A stretch of DNA of 64,000 bases from Bacteroidota bacterium (GTDB taxonomy: Bacteria; Bacteroidota; Bacteroidia; NS11-12g; UBA955), in assembly GCA_027621365.1 (NCBI GenBank), contig JAQCBH010000011.1, positions 19,919 to 83,918 of the forward strand, read 5' to 3'. A program made the translations under genes and the position numbers. A model generated the notes under the pieces. The model did not search any database and was not told where the DNA came from. It saw only the letters and a program-made list of their open reading frames with translations. The stretch's first letter is position 1, and each line of letters begins with the position of its first letter. Below, piece after piece: positions 17,013 through 27,000 of this stretch.

Positions 17013-17474
17013 ATGAAAATCGGAAGACGCAGAAGGGAAGAAGCAGAAGTCGAATCATCGGCTTTGAACGACATCATGTTCTTTCTGCTCCTGTTCTTCT
17101 TGATCGCGAGCACCTTGGCCAACCCCAACGTCATCAACGTATTGTTGCCCAAGGCCAAAACCACTTCTAAGATTCAAACCAAACCCATGATTTTGACCGT
17201 GAAGCGCCCCGATGGAGCGGTCATAGGAGAAGATGGTACAGGTCCTGTTGTCTATTACATTGACAACAACAAAGAACCCGTAGAAGTCGACGAATTGGAG
17301 AAAGTGATGTTGGATCGAGACAAAGAATACTACGACCCCAACAACCCCGACAGCCGATTGAGCGTTGTGCTGCGTTTGGACAAGAAGTTGACCATTCAAG
17401 AAGTGGTTGATGTGATGCAGATTGGAGCCAACCAGGGCATTCGCATGGTCTTGGCCACCGATAAAAAGCAGTAA
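17013..17474 (+). CDS. exbD: ExbD/TolR-type energy-coupling protein
   Basis: A 153-residue single-pass inner-membrane protein, partner of ExbB. It has a basic start, the conserved aspartate before the membrane helix in SSALNDIMFFLLLFF, and a periplasmic domain ending in MQIGANQGIRMVLAT. Bacteroidota loci often carry two exbD copies and tonB; here only one exbD is present and a lipid A deacylase-like gene follows 2 nt later, so no TonB is visible in this unit. Confidence 0.92.
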   Translation: MKIGRRRREEAEVESSALNDIMFFLLLFFLIASTLANPNVINVLLPKAKTTSKIQTKPMILTVKRPDGAVIGEDGTGPVVYYIDNNKEPVEVDELEKVMLDRDKEYYDPNNPDSRLSVVLRLDKKLTIQEVVDVMQIGANQGIRMVLATDKKQ

Positions 17475-17476
17475 TC

Positions 17477-18550
17477 ATGAAAAGGGCCGTCTTTGCATGG
17501 GCCTTTTTGTTGTCTTCGCTTGCCGTTCAGGCCAACCCTATCCTTTCTCTTCCTATTCCCAATAACAACCATGTTCAATGGTTGCTGCAGGGGCACAGAG
17601 GTGCTTTGATGCCTCATCGTCCCGAAATGGAGCAGTTGTTGGGCCGGGTGTGGACCTTGAGCGCCGAACGCCGAGTATTGTACCGACAGCCTTTGCGAGC
17701 TACACCTTATCGAGGGCTTTTACTCAATGCTTCTCATTTAGGAAATTCAGCGACGGGCTTAGCAGTTGGAGCGGGTTTTAGCATGGGCCAAGTCGGTGTA
17801 CATGGATTGGATTATTCCTTCGCCGCAGGTCTGGGCTATGTCAGCAAGCCCTTTGATGCCCTTACCAACCCCTTGAACAATGCGATAGGCTCGCATTTCA
17901 ATGGCATGATGCGCCTGCAGTTGGGGTACAGCGGCAAAAAAGTGTCAGCACATCTGGGTATGTTGCACTTCTCCAATGCCTATTGGCGCTCTCCAAATTT
18001 GGGCATCAATTTGCCTTATGTGTCGATTGCCCACGGTTTGGGAATGTCGGTGTACGAAGGCCGGCACAGCTACGCCTATTACCCCACTCGTCAGAATTCT
18101 TCATTGCAGTCTTGGATTTTCTGGCCATCTTTTCGTGTAGGGAAAGTGGAATATGACTTGGATGATCGCAGTCCCTTGATCAAATCTTGTTTGGACCTGA
18201 GGGTTCAACACACCCGAGGCGATTGGCGTCAGCGCAGCCCTTCATTCGGATTGCAGCTGTTTCATGATCCTTTGTATGCCTACGAAAAGTTTCAAGGCAT
18301 GCAGGGTACAGGCTTTCGGTCCCAGGCAGAATTGGCTGCCTTTGCGGGCATGGAATGGACCATGGACCGCTGGGGATTTCAGGTAGACTTGGGTTGGTAT
18401 TTGGCCCGTCCTGATCGCCGCAAGTATCCTTTCTATGAGGGAGTGGGTTTCAACTATTATTTGAATCCGCGCAGCCGCATCATGGTTCGATTGAAAGCCA
18501 ATCAGTTTTCGGCTGATGTCATGGAATGGGGTTGGGCCTTTGCCTTTTAG
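17477..18550 (+). CDS. Acyloxyacyl hydrolase / PagL-like lipid A deacylase
   Basis: A 357-residue outer-membrane beta-barrel enzyme candidate with a cleaved signal peptide (about 1-20, ending VQA). PagL-family proteins remove a 3-O-linked acyl chain from lipid A. Family marks are GLGYVSKPFDALTNP, NNAIGSHFNGMMRLQ, and the catalytic His-Ser segment HFSNA followed by SPNLGIN. The enzyme activity is inferred. It follows exbD by 2 nt in the same operon, and its stop overlaps the stop of the convergent barrel gene by 4 nt (TTAG). Confidence 0.82.
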   Translation: MKRAVFAWAFLLSSLAVQANPILSLPIPNNNHVQWLLQGHRGALMPHRPEMEQLLGRVWTLSAERRVLYRQPLRATPYRGLLLNASHLGNSATGLAVGAGFSMGQVGVHGLDYSFAAGLGYVSKPFDALTNPLNNAIGSHFNGMMRLQLGYSGKKVSAHLGMLHFSNAYWRSPNLGINLPYVSIAHGLGMSVYEGRHSYAYYPTRQNSSLQSWIFWPSFRVGKVEYDLDDRSPLIKSCLDLRVQHTRGDWRQRSPSFGLQLFHDPLYAYEKFQGMQGTGFRSQAELAAFAGMEWTMDRWGFQVDLGWYLARPDRRKYPFYEGVGFNYYLNPRSRIMVRLKANQFSADVMEWGWAFAF

Positions 18551-19644
18551 AACTCCACCTTCAGGTATACTCCTGCAGAAATCAAGAACTTCTGATTCAA
18601 GCAGTCGTACATGGGGTCCAAACGGACATCCAAACGCACTCCTTCAACCGCCAATGGATGCATGTAATTGAGTCGGGCTTGCAGGATGCGACGATCGCGG
18701 ACGGTGCTGTAGGGTTCTTGACGATCTACACTGCTGTACAAGGGTGCTCCTAAAGGCGCTGAAAATTCATGGGCCGTTTGTACAATCAAGGCTTGTTCCC
18801 ATTGCCCCCTGGAATGTTTGATCCAAGAGCTGCTGGCCCAGCCCTCTCGAAAGGGTTGCCTCAATTGTGGGCTGGCATCGCGGCTGTGCATGAATTGGCT
18901 ATTGATTTCCCAAGGCCCTAGGTTGGCTCGAAGGCCTGCACTGAGATTGATCTGAGTGACCAAGGGTTTGCGCTGTTGGAGGTTTTCTCCTCCTTGGTGG
19001 TAAACCAGGGCGCTAATGGGGCTGCTTAGGCTGAAGTCTTCACGGCTGATCCAAATGGGTTTGGCAACGGTTCCAGCAGAGATGATTTCTTGTTGGCTTT
19101 GATTGGGGATGGCCAGCTGTCGCCAGTCAAGCCAAGTATTGACCTGAACCTTGGGGTGGAATATTCGGTGGTCAATTCCGTATTCGACCGGTCGGTTCCA
19201 TGCCCAATCGTAGTTCATCAGGGTTTCGGGTAGATCGTGGGACAAGGGTCCAGGCAAGTGGCCCAATTGCCAGCGCTGCTTGTTGTGAACGTAACGAAAA
19301 GCAAACAGTGGAAAAAGCCGAACGGGAGAGGCAGATTGCCAGATTCGGGCCGAATGTTGTGCCCCGTAAAGTCCTTGAACCACAAGGCCACCGCTCAGCA
19401 AGGCTCCCTGACCCAAGGCTTTGTGAATCTCCGATCGAAATTGAGCGCCCAACAAGGTTTGACCGGGGGCAACAGCGTCAAAATATTCGCTGTTCTTGTG
19501 AAAAAACAGGGCCTGGTTTTCCCATTGCTTGCGGGGGTATGTCTGCCCAAAAATGCCGTTGTTGAGTTGTCCCAACAATTCCTGTGTGCTGCAGAGTACG
19601 AGCAGAACAAGGAGTTTATTGACCGGTGAGGCGGCGATAGGCAT
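18547..19644 (-). CDS. Predicted outer-membrane beta-barrel protein
   Basis: A 365-residue protein with a signal peptide (hydrophobic KLLVLLVLC then LLGQ) and a body of alternating polar/hydrophobic strands ending in VEF, as expected of an outer-membrane barrel. I do not recognise a named family. The ATG at 19644 lies inside the 3' end of the TPR gene (29-nt overlap), and that gene overlaps the ABC exporter gene by 4 nt, so the three are translated from one mRNA. This suggests an inner membrane-periplasm-outer membrane set. The last 4 nt overlap the lipid A deacylase stop. Confidence 0.75.
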   Translation of the reverse strand: MPIAASPVNKLLVLLVLCSTQELLGQLNNGIFGQTYPRKQWENQALFFHKNSEYFDAVAPGQTLLGAQFRSEIHKALGQGALLSGGLVVQGLYGAQHSARIWQSASPVRLFPLFAFRYVHNKQRWQLGHLPGPLSHDLPETLMNYDWAWNRPVEYGIDHRIFHPKVQVNTWLDWRQLAIPNQSQQEIISAGTVAKPIWISREDFSLSSPISALVYHQGGENLQQRKPLVTQINLSAGLRANLGPWEINSQFMHSRDASPQLRQPFREGWASSSWIKHSRGQWEQALIVQTAHEFSAPLGAPLYSSVDRQEPYSTVRDRRILQARLNYMHPLAVEGVRLDVRLDPMYDCLNQKFLISAGVYLKVEF

Positions 19645-21418
19645 GTCTGGCTTCAATGATATGCAAACTGGCTGAATGTTCAAGAATGAGCTTTCGGTAG
19701 CATTCGGCCGCTTTTTCTTTGTTGCCTTGTTGAAATTCGTACCATTGGGCCAATTGCAATAGGGCTTTGTCGGCTAATACCTCATGTCCAAAAGCCAAAA
19801 CCAAGGTTTCCAAGGTTTCAACCGCTAGTGAGTCTCGACCGCATTCGTGGTGAATCATGGCCTTGTGAAAGAGTACATCGTCGCTCAAGGAATGGCCTGG
19901 AAATGCCTTTGGCAAATCGTCAAAGGCTTTGTAGGCAGAATCAAATTGGCGTTGGCGCTCCCACAACATGGCGCGGCTGAACTGAGCCATGGCCTCGTAA
20001 TTGGAGTCAATGCCCAGGTTTTCCTTGATCAATAAGGCTAGTTCCATGGCATCGTTGGCAATGAGCTGGGTGCTGGCGTCTTTGAGCACGTCCAGCTGCA
20101 TGTCGGCCCATTCGTAGTCTCCTCTAAAGAAACTCAATTCGGCTCGTTTGAATTTGGCCCATTGGCCGGTGGGTTCGTCTTTGAGTTCTTTTTCAACCTG
20201 AGCGAGCAAGAGTTCGGCTGTCCAGATTTCACCAGCCACTAACCACGCTTCGGCTGCCTTGATCTTGGCTTGGGCTCGAACGGCCACAGGGCTGCTCTCG
20301 GGGCTGATTTCGTAGTAGCGCTGCATCAAGCCTACAGCTCGATCGGCTTGATTTTTTTGGGCAATCAGCAAGTCAGCCCAGCAAATGGAAGACACGAATG
20401 TGATTTCATCAGGCCCGTATTCATGCTCCAATTTCAACATGTCGCTATGAAGAGCCTCCCATTGGGCTGAATCGGCACCAGATTGTCGGTACCACTGGTA
20501 CTGGAGGGCATTGCGGTGGGCCAAGGCCAACTTACGTGAGTCAGGCGATTCAGCCTGATAGTAAGCATAGTCAAAGCACTTCAAGGCTTCCTCAAAGGCT
20601 TTGTTGCTTTCGCAGAGCAAGCCCAATTGAAAGACCCGAGCCCCGTATTCTTTCAGTCTCATGTCGACTGATCGGGCAAACAAAAAAGCCCGGCTCCAAT
20701 CTTGGGTTTTGATGAAGGTCCAATTCAAGGCCTCTCCCAATTGAGGGTTGTCGGGCTGCTCTTGTATGGATTCCAACAAGGAATTCTGGAGCATAACCAT
20801 GTCGACGCTATCGCTCATGTGCGACTCAAACACGGGTTTCAATTGGGAAAAAGTCAGGTTCTGATTGGCCAACAATTGGACGTATCGATTCAGTGCTTCG
20901 CTGCGCCGGCCTCCTTGCAACATGAGCATGGCCATGCGCTGGTTCAAATAAGGGTTTGAGCCAAAGTTCGACTCGGTCCACTGGTAGCATTCCAATGCCC
21001 AATCATCCAGGTTGCGTTGCTCAAAGAGGGAGCCCAGATGCATCAGGCGCGGGTATTCTTCCTTGCTTTTTTCAATCAAATGCTGAGCCAGTTGGTTCTC
21101 TTTTTCTTCCCCGTCGGCTTGCAAACTCCACACCCAGCATTCGGCCACCATGGATTCGGTGGGAAAGCCCTTTTTGGCTCTTTTGCGCAGGTACTTGATG
21201 GCCTCATCGACGTCGTTCGTTTTGACCAAACACTGCAGGTATTGCTCGTGCAAATAAGCCGAAGCTTGATCTTCTTTGATCAAGTCTTCATAAAGGAACA
21301 AGGCTTGGCTGAACTCGCCGCGATCAAATAAGGCCTGGGCTACAGCCGCTTGGTCTTGGGCGTAACCCAGGAGCGTCAAAAAGCAGCTCGCTATGCCAAG
21401 GATCAAGCGCTGTTTCAT
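19616..21418 (-). CDS. Secreted tetratricopeptide repeat protein
   Basis: A 600-residue periplasmic or membrane-associated TPR protein. It has a signal peptide (about 1-20, ending GYAQ) followed by many helical repeats with the TPR A/G/A spacing, for example FDRGEFSQALFLYEDLI, and repeats near the C-terminus (ALLQLAQWYEFQQGNKEKAAE). No enzymatic domain is seen. The ATG at 21418 overlaps the ABC exporter stop as ATGA, which decides the start. It is likely a scaffold acting with the ABC exporter and the barrel encoded on either side. Confidence 0.82.
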   Translation of the reverse strand: MKQRLILGIASCFLTLLGYAQDQAAVAQALFDRGEFSQALFLYEDLIKEDQASAYLHEQYLQCLVKTNDVDEAIKYLRKRAKKGFPTESMVAECWVWSLQADGEEKENQLAQHLIEKSKEEYPRLMHLGSLFEQRNLDDWALECYQWTESNFGSNPYLNQRMAMLMLQGGRRSEALNRYVQLLANQNLTFSQLKPVFESHMSDSVDMVMLQNSLLESIQEQPDNPQLGEALNWTFIKTQDWSRAFLFARSVDMRLKEYGARVFQLGLLCESNKAFEEALKCFDYAYYQAESPDSRKLALAHRNALQYQWYRQSGADSAQWEALHSDMLKLEHEYGPDEITFVSSICWADLLIAQKNQADRAVGLMQRYYEISPESSPVAVRAQAKIKAAEAWLVAGEIWTAELLLAQVEKELKDEPTGQWAKFKRAELSFFRGDYEWADMQLDVLKDASTQLIANDAMELALLIKENLGIDSNYEAMAQFSRAMLWERQRQFDSAYKAFDDLPKAFPGHSLSDDVLFHKAMIHHECGRDSLAVETLETLVLAFGHEVLADKALLQLAQWYEFQQGNKEKAAECYRKLILEHSASLHIIEARHAYRRLTGQ

Positions 21419-23250
21419 GCTATCCAATCAGCAGGTTCGATTTGTTTCTCAACCATGTTTTTATAAAGCCCATCTGGAATGGACATCAGCTCAGCATGGG
21501 TGCCGAGCTCCAACAATTTTCCATGGCGAATCACGGCGATTCGGTCAGCGTGTCGAATGGTGCTTAGGCGATGGGCTATGACCAAGGCTGTTCGGCCTTT
21601 CATGAGCTCAATCAAGGCTTTTTGTACCCATTCTTCGCTCTCGGCATCCAAAGCGCTGGTGGCCTCGTCCAATATCAGAAAGTCGGGGTTGCGAATGATG
21701 GCTCGTGCCAGGGCGACGCGTTGTTTTTGCCCGCCTGACAACAGCACTCCTCGGTCGCCCACACGTGTTTCGTAGCATTCGGCAAAGGAACCAATGAAGT
21801 CGTGAGCATAGGCCTTTTTAGCGGCTTCCTCGATCTCTTCATCGCTGGCCTCAGGCTTGCCGTAGCGAATGTTATCGCGAATGCTACCGCCAAACAAGAC
21901 AACATCTTGAGGAACCAGGGCCATGTGGGAGCGATAGGCGTTTAGATCCAAGTCTTGAATGCTCGTTTCACCCAATCGTATGCTGCCCTTTTGAGGCGAA
22001 TAAAAACGATACAAAAGTTGGGAAATGGTGCTCTTTCCACCGCCAGAAGGCCCGACCAAAGCCAAGGTTTCACCGGGGCGAATATCCAAGTTCAACTCCC
22101 CGTGAAAAACGGGATTGTCGGGGCGGCTGGGATAGGCGAATTGGAGGTTTTCCAGGCGCAATACTTGTCCAAAATCAGGGGCCGGTTTATTGGAGTTATC
22201 TGCCGTAAACTCTGTTGGGCTATCGATCAAATCCAATACGCGTTCCACCGAACCTAGGGTTTTCTGAATTTGGACAAATTGTTCGGCCATGCCGCCTATT
22301 GATCCGCCGACAAAGCCTGTGAGCAACATGAAATTGACCAGTTCACCCACACCCATTTCACCGGCGTGAACCATGCCTAAACCGCGGTAAATCAGCCATA
22401 CAATGCTACCGAATAGGCAGAGAATGATGAAGCTGGAGAAGGCTCCTCGCCAGTAGCCGCGCCAAATGCTTTCTTTCATCAGTTGGGCGCTGTTGGCCGT
22501 GTATCGATTGGATTCAAAGCTTTCGTTGCTGAAGGCTTTCACATTGACAATGCCGCTCAAGGCCTCTTCGGCAATCACGTTGTTGGAGGCAGTAAAGTCT
22601 TGTACCTGACGCGAAATTTTGCGAATGAATCGACCGAAAAACAAGGCAACAATTACAATGATGGGGAAGCTGCCGAGCATGAGCAAAGCCAAATCGGTAC
22701 TGGTTTTGAAGATCATGATCAAACCCGCGACCATGATCAAAATTTGGCGAATGAACATGGCCAAATTGGTGGTGAAGGTATCTTGAATTTGGGCGATGTC
22801 GGCGCTGAATCGACTCAGCAAATCTCCCCGGTTGTGGCTATGGTGAAAGGCCATGTCTTGGCCAATGACACTGTTAAATAGGTCTTTTCTCAGGCCAAAA
22901 GTCATGCCTTCGGTGACTTTGACATAGATGACCATTCGTCCAAAGCTGAACACGGCTTGAACGGCAAATAGCAGAACGAACCACCGGGCAACCGTGTACA
23001 GGGTTTCCAAATTGGGTGCGGTTTGAATGCCGTTTTTGTCGTAAACGAAAATGCCGTCCAGCATGTCTCCTAAGAATTTCGGAAACAGCACCGAAGAGCC
23101 CGCTGAAATGGCCAAGAACAGAGTGCCCAAGGCGAACAACCAGCGATTGGCCGGTGACATGTAGCGAAACAATCGCGTGGAACGGCGAAAGCTATCCATG
23201 TTCAATTTTCCCTTTGGGATGTCTCTTTCCATTTGCTCGCGGCGTGACAT
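21415..23250 (-). CDS. ABC exporter, fused membrane and ATPase domains (MsbA-like)
   Basis: A 611-residue half transporter that should work as a homodimer. The first about 340 residues hold six membrane helices; the ATPase domain follows with Walker A GPSGGGKST, the Q loop ALVPQDVVLFGG, signature LSGGQKQR, and Walker [13 protein letters not shown], then the H-loop IAHRLST. The substrate is not known: lipid, drug or peptide are all possible. The promoter-like GAACTTTG lies 4 nt before the ATG. It is first in an operon with the TPR and barrel genes. Confidence 0.93.
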   Translation of the reverse strand: MSRREQMERDIPKGKLNMDSFRRSTRLFRYMSPANRWLFALGTLFLAISAGSSVLFPKFLGDMLDGIFVYDKNGIQTAPNLETLYTVARWFVLLFAVQAVFSFGRMVIYVKVTEGMTFGLRKDLFNSVIGQDMAFHHSHNRGDLLSRFSADIAQIQDTFTTNLAMFIRQILIMVAGLIMIFKTSTDLALLMLGSFPIIVIVALFFGRFIRKISRQVQDFTASNNVIAEEALSGIVNVKAFSNESFESNRYTANSAQLMKESIWRGYWRGAFSSFIILCLFGSIVWLIYRGLGMVHAGEMGVGELVNFMLLTGFVGGSIGGMAEQFVQIQKTLGSVERVLDLIDSPTEFTADNSNKPAPDFGQVLRLENLQFAYPSRPDNPVFHGELNLDIRPGETLALVGPSGGGKSTISQLLYRFYSPQKGSIRLGETSIQDLDLNAYRSHMALVPQDVVLFGGSIRDNIRYGKPEASDEEIEEAAKKAYAHDFIGSFAECYETRVGDRGVLLSGGQKQRVALARAIIRNPDFLILDEATSALDAESEEWVQKALIELMKGRTALVIAHRLSTIRHADRIAVIRHGKLLELGTHAELMSIPDGLYKNMVEKQIEPADWIA

Positions 23251-23307
23251 GTTTCAAAGTTCCGCATTTTGGGGGATGAACCCCTGATTCTTTGTTGAAA
23301 GAAGCAA

Positions 23308-23997
23308 ATGATTCGTTGCAATGTTTGGAGGGATTTGCAAAGTTGGTTGTATCCAGAGCTTTGTTCGGCTTGCCAGAAGCCATTAGAATGGGGTGAAGCC
23401 CCCTTGTGTCTGCCTTGTGAGGCCAAATTGCCCTATGCTTTGCAAGCCTTTGGCCAGACCAATGCCTTGTTTCGGCGATTGGAAGGGAGAACGGCCTTGC
23501 ATTCAGCGGCTTATTTTTTGGAGTACAAGCGGGGCTCCGTAGGGGCAGAGCTTCTTCACAAAATAAAATATGACACGCATCTGAAATTGCTTCAGTACTT
23601 GCTTCGGCAGTGGGCCCGTGAATGGAAGCCTTTTGGGATTTGGGAATCGGCCACCTTGATTCCTGTTCCACCGAATCGCTGGCAATCGCGAAACCGCGGT
23701 TATCACGCTGCCAGCGAAATGGCCGATGCGTTGTCTTGCATGTACGGCTTGAAAGTATGTCATAATGCATTGACTAGAAGGTTTTTAACTCGGTCACAAA
23801 CTCGATTGAGTCGCTTGGATCGCTGGGCCAACTTGGACTCGGTCTATTCCGTTCATCGAAAGAACCTACCCCTGGGCCCTCTCATATTGGTTGACGATGT
23901 AGTCACTACCGGGGCTACGGCAGAAAGATGCTTGTCCTTGCTTCAGTCTGAGACCGATGCCCCATTGGCATTATTGAGCTTGGCCTACACCCTGTAA
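23308..23997 (+). CDS. comF: ComF family phosphoribosyltransferase-like protein
   Basis: A 229-residue ComF/GntX protein, known for roles in DNA uptake and recombination in competent bacteria. The N-terminal double CxxC zinc finger is LCSACQKPL plus CLPCEAK. The phosphoribosyltransferase motifs are LIPVPPNRWQSRNRGYH and the PRPP loop LILVDDVVTTGATAERC. No other competence gene is near. It starts at ATG 23308, divergent from the ABC exporter operon. Confidence 0.93.
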   Translation: MIRCNVWRDLQSWLYPELCSACQKPLEWGEAPLCLPCEAKLPYALQAFGQTNALFRRLEGRTALHSAAYFLEYKRGSVGAELLHKIKYDTHLKLLQYLLRQWAREWKPFGIWESATLIPVPPNRWQSRNRGYHAASEMADALSCMYGLKVCHNALTRRFLTRSQTRLSRLDRWANLDSVYSVHRKNLPLGPLILVDDVVTTGATAERCLSLLQSETDAPLALLSLAYTL

Positions 23998-24013
23998 GCC
24001 AAGTAAAAAACCC

Positions 24014-24021
24014 TATTTTTG
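24014..24021 (+). promoter_or_regulatory. -7 element TATTTTTG of the Calx-beta surface protein gene
   Basis: An exact TAnnTTTG ends 13 nt before the ATG at 24035 and 16 nt after the comF stop. No convincing -33 element is seen. Confidence 0.6.
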
Positions 24022-24034
24022 AATCTTCTGCATT

Positions 24035-27000
24035 ATGAAAAAAATCGCCCTAGCTCTATTGGCCTTATTGGCTGGTCAATTGACCGCACAGATTAACCCC
24101 TTTGGTGTAGCCGCTATTTCCGTACCTCAATACATGGTCAGCGGTACTAGCAATCGCATTCCCGTGGTATTTCGCATGCGTGTTTTTGGATTGCAGCCCA
24201 ACACCCAATACCAATACGTGACGCGCGCCATCACCGCTTCTGATTTTGGCAGTACCAATTTGATCACGGGTGAGGGCAATGCCTTTTATTTCAACTCGAA
24301 TGGAAGCATCAAGTATTTGACCTCAGCGGGCATCAACAGCAGCAACCAAAGTGACACCTTTACCACTGACATGTTCGGGGATTACGAGGGTTGGTTCGGC
24401 ATTGCTCAAACCGGGAATTCTCGTTTCAATTCGGGCAATTACATCTATCCTCATATTGTGGCAGTAAGCTTGAACAAGCAGGATACCCTACGCGCTTATT
24501 GTGGAGACTCGATCTCGGTTTTGGCCTTTGGATCGGGTAGTGGCGATTGCTCGGCCATTTGGGGCGAAAGCCAGGCTGCAGCCAAATCAGTAGTGGCTTT
24601 GTGGGATGATCCGAATGGCCCCATGAGCGGCATGCGCCCCTTGGCCATGACCATGGTGGAATCAATGGGTACAAGCAATTTCACCAGTCAGGCTTCTTTC
24701 TATTCCAGTAACGTTTCAGGAGTGAAAGGCAACTGGGGAACCATTTTCCCCAACAATTTGGGCAATGGAATCAAAGCGGTTTCCAACCATGCTTACAAAG
24801 ACAACAAAGTGATTCATACCAATACCGATGCTGACGGCATCTGGGGCCCTGATAAGGTGAATACGGTAAATGCGAGCAACGGCTCAACGGCTGTAAAATT
24901 GAGCAATGACGCAGCAGCCTTGGTGCCAACGAAAATTGAATTTTGGGCTCGTACCAGCAATACGGCTGAAGGCAAAACCAGCCATCAGATCTTTGTTTCT
25001 CGCAAATACTCCAACGACACCAACCAGTCGGTTCGCATCAGTTTGGTAGGCGGAACCGCCACCAATGGCAAAGACTTTAGCATCAGCTTGCCTCAAACTT
25101 TGGTCTTCAAGGCCGGAGCCGCTGTGTTGGATACGCTTGACATCAGCATAGACGATGACAACATCCAAGAGGGAGCCGAGACCATCGTTTTCCGTTTGGA
25201 TCAAGCGCAGAATTGCACCATTGGCACTGAGGTTGCTCATACCGTGACTATTGCCGATAACGATACCGCCAGCATTTCGGTTCAGCCTTTGAGCATTGCC
25301 AAAGAAAACGCGGGTACCATTGGTGCCTGGGTGAAGTTTGACAAACCTGTTTCCAAAGCATCCAAATTGCAGTTGATCGTCAAGTACCAAGGCGATTCTA
25401 CCTTGATTCCGGCTGAATTCAAATTGGGAGCCAGCGAGCGCGACTCCATTTTTGATTTGGGCTCTGAGAACGGTGCTGACTCCATCATGATTTTCGCCAA
25501 AATCACCGATGATATCAAAGCCGATCCCAATGATACCATCATTTTGGCTTTGCGTCAATTGCAGGGCAATTGCAAACTGTCAAAAGACAGCCTGTCTACT
25601 TTGGTGATGTTGGACAACGACGGTCCTTCCTATGTGCAGTTTGTTGACAACAACATCACGGTAAAGGAATCGGATGCCAGCTTCAAAGTGAAGATTCGGG
25701 TCATCAGCAAAACCGATGCAGGTGGAGACTTCACTCTGCGTTTGTTGTCTACTTTGAGCACGGCCAAAGAGGGTTCAGATTTTACATTCAACCCCACTTC
25801 CAAAATTCTCAACATCAGCAGCAGTACTCCTGATACCATTGAAATTACCGTCCCCATTAAGGACGATACAGAATACGAGCCCACCGAAATCATCAAGTTT
25901 GGCCTAGGTAAGTTGAGCAATGTCGTGATCATGACTCCGGACACCTTCTACGTGAATATGATCAACGATGATGTTCCTATGTACACGATTGGAGAAATCA
26001 ACAAGCAAAGCGGTTCGGCCATGACAGCTGATTCTTTGGGGACTCAATGCCGCGTTCGCGGTACAATACACAGCGCCAATATGCGCAGTGGATCCATGAG
26101 TTTCACTATCGCTGATGCTACAGGTGGCATGGGTGTTTATAGCCCCAGCTTCTTCGGATATTCTCCTCAGGTTGGTGATTCGGTGTTGATTCAAGGTAAG
26201 GTAGGTCAATTCATGGGCATGGTTCAGATGGACAATTTGGACACCGTGATTTTGATCGCTAACAACCGCAACCTCATGAATTCCACTCAGGTTACTCAGG
26301 TAGATGAATCAACCGAGAGTCAATTGGTTTGGTTCCGTCGTGTGAAATTGGTCGATCCTTCTGAATGGCCAACCACAGCTTTGGCGGCTAACAAATACGC
26401 TTATGTGCGCATCATGGGAACCACGGGTCGCATCGACACCTTGAACATTGATGCTGAAACCGATTTGGACGGTACGACCGCTCCTACGGGTTATTTGAAC
26501 ATCACCGGTATCGGTATGCAGTTCGATGGCACCAATCCTTACAAGAGCAATTACGTTCTTACTCCTCGCGGATGGAGCGATATAGTTACCGCTCCTTTGC
26601 CAACGGTCAACTTTGCCAACGGCGTAACCGCCACCATCACAGAGTTGGCTGATTCGTTCCGCATGGACTTCAGTGTCATTCCCGCTGATGAGAACTTCAC
26701 CTTTGATGTGGCTGTCGCTTCTGCCACGGCTGTGTCACCCACTGATTACAACTTTGCTACGCGCACCATCAATGTGGCCAAGAACAATAGCGTTTACACC
26801 ATTCGTTGCAACATCAGCGATGACGATGTGTATGATGGCGACAAGCAAGTGGTCTTTGCCATTCGCAACATTCAAGGTCCTGCGAGCATCGGTGCTGATT
26901 CCTTGTTGACTTTGACCATTACCGATAATGAGGTGAATGCCGTCTTGAGCTTGTCTGCCTTGGGCGCTCAGTTGTTCCCGAACCCAGCTCAGTATGTAGC

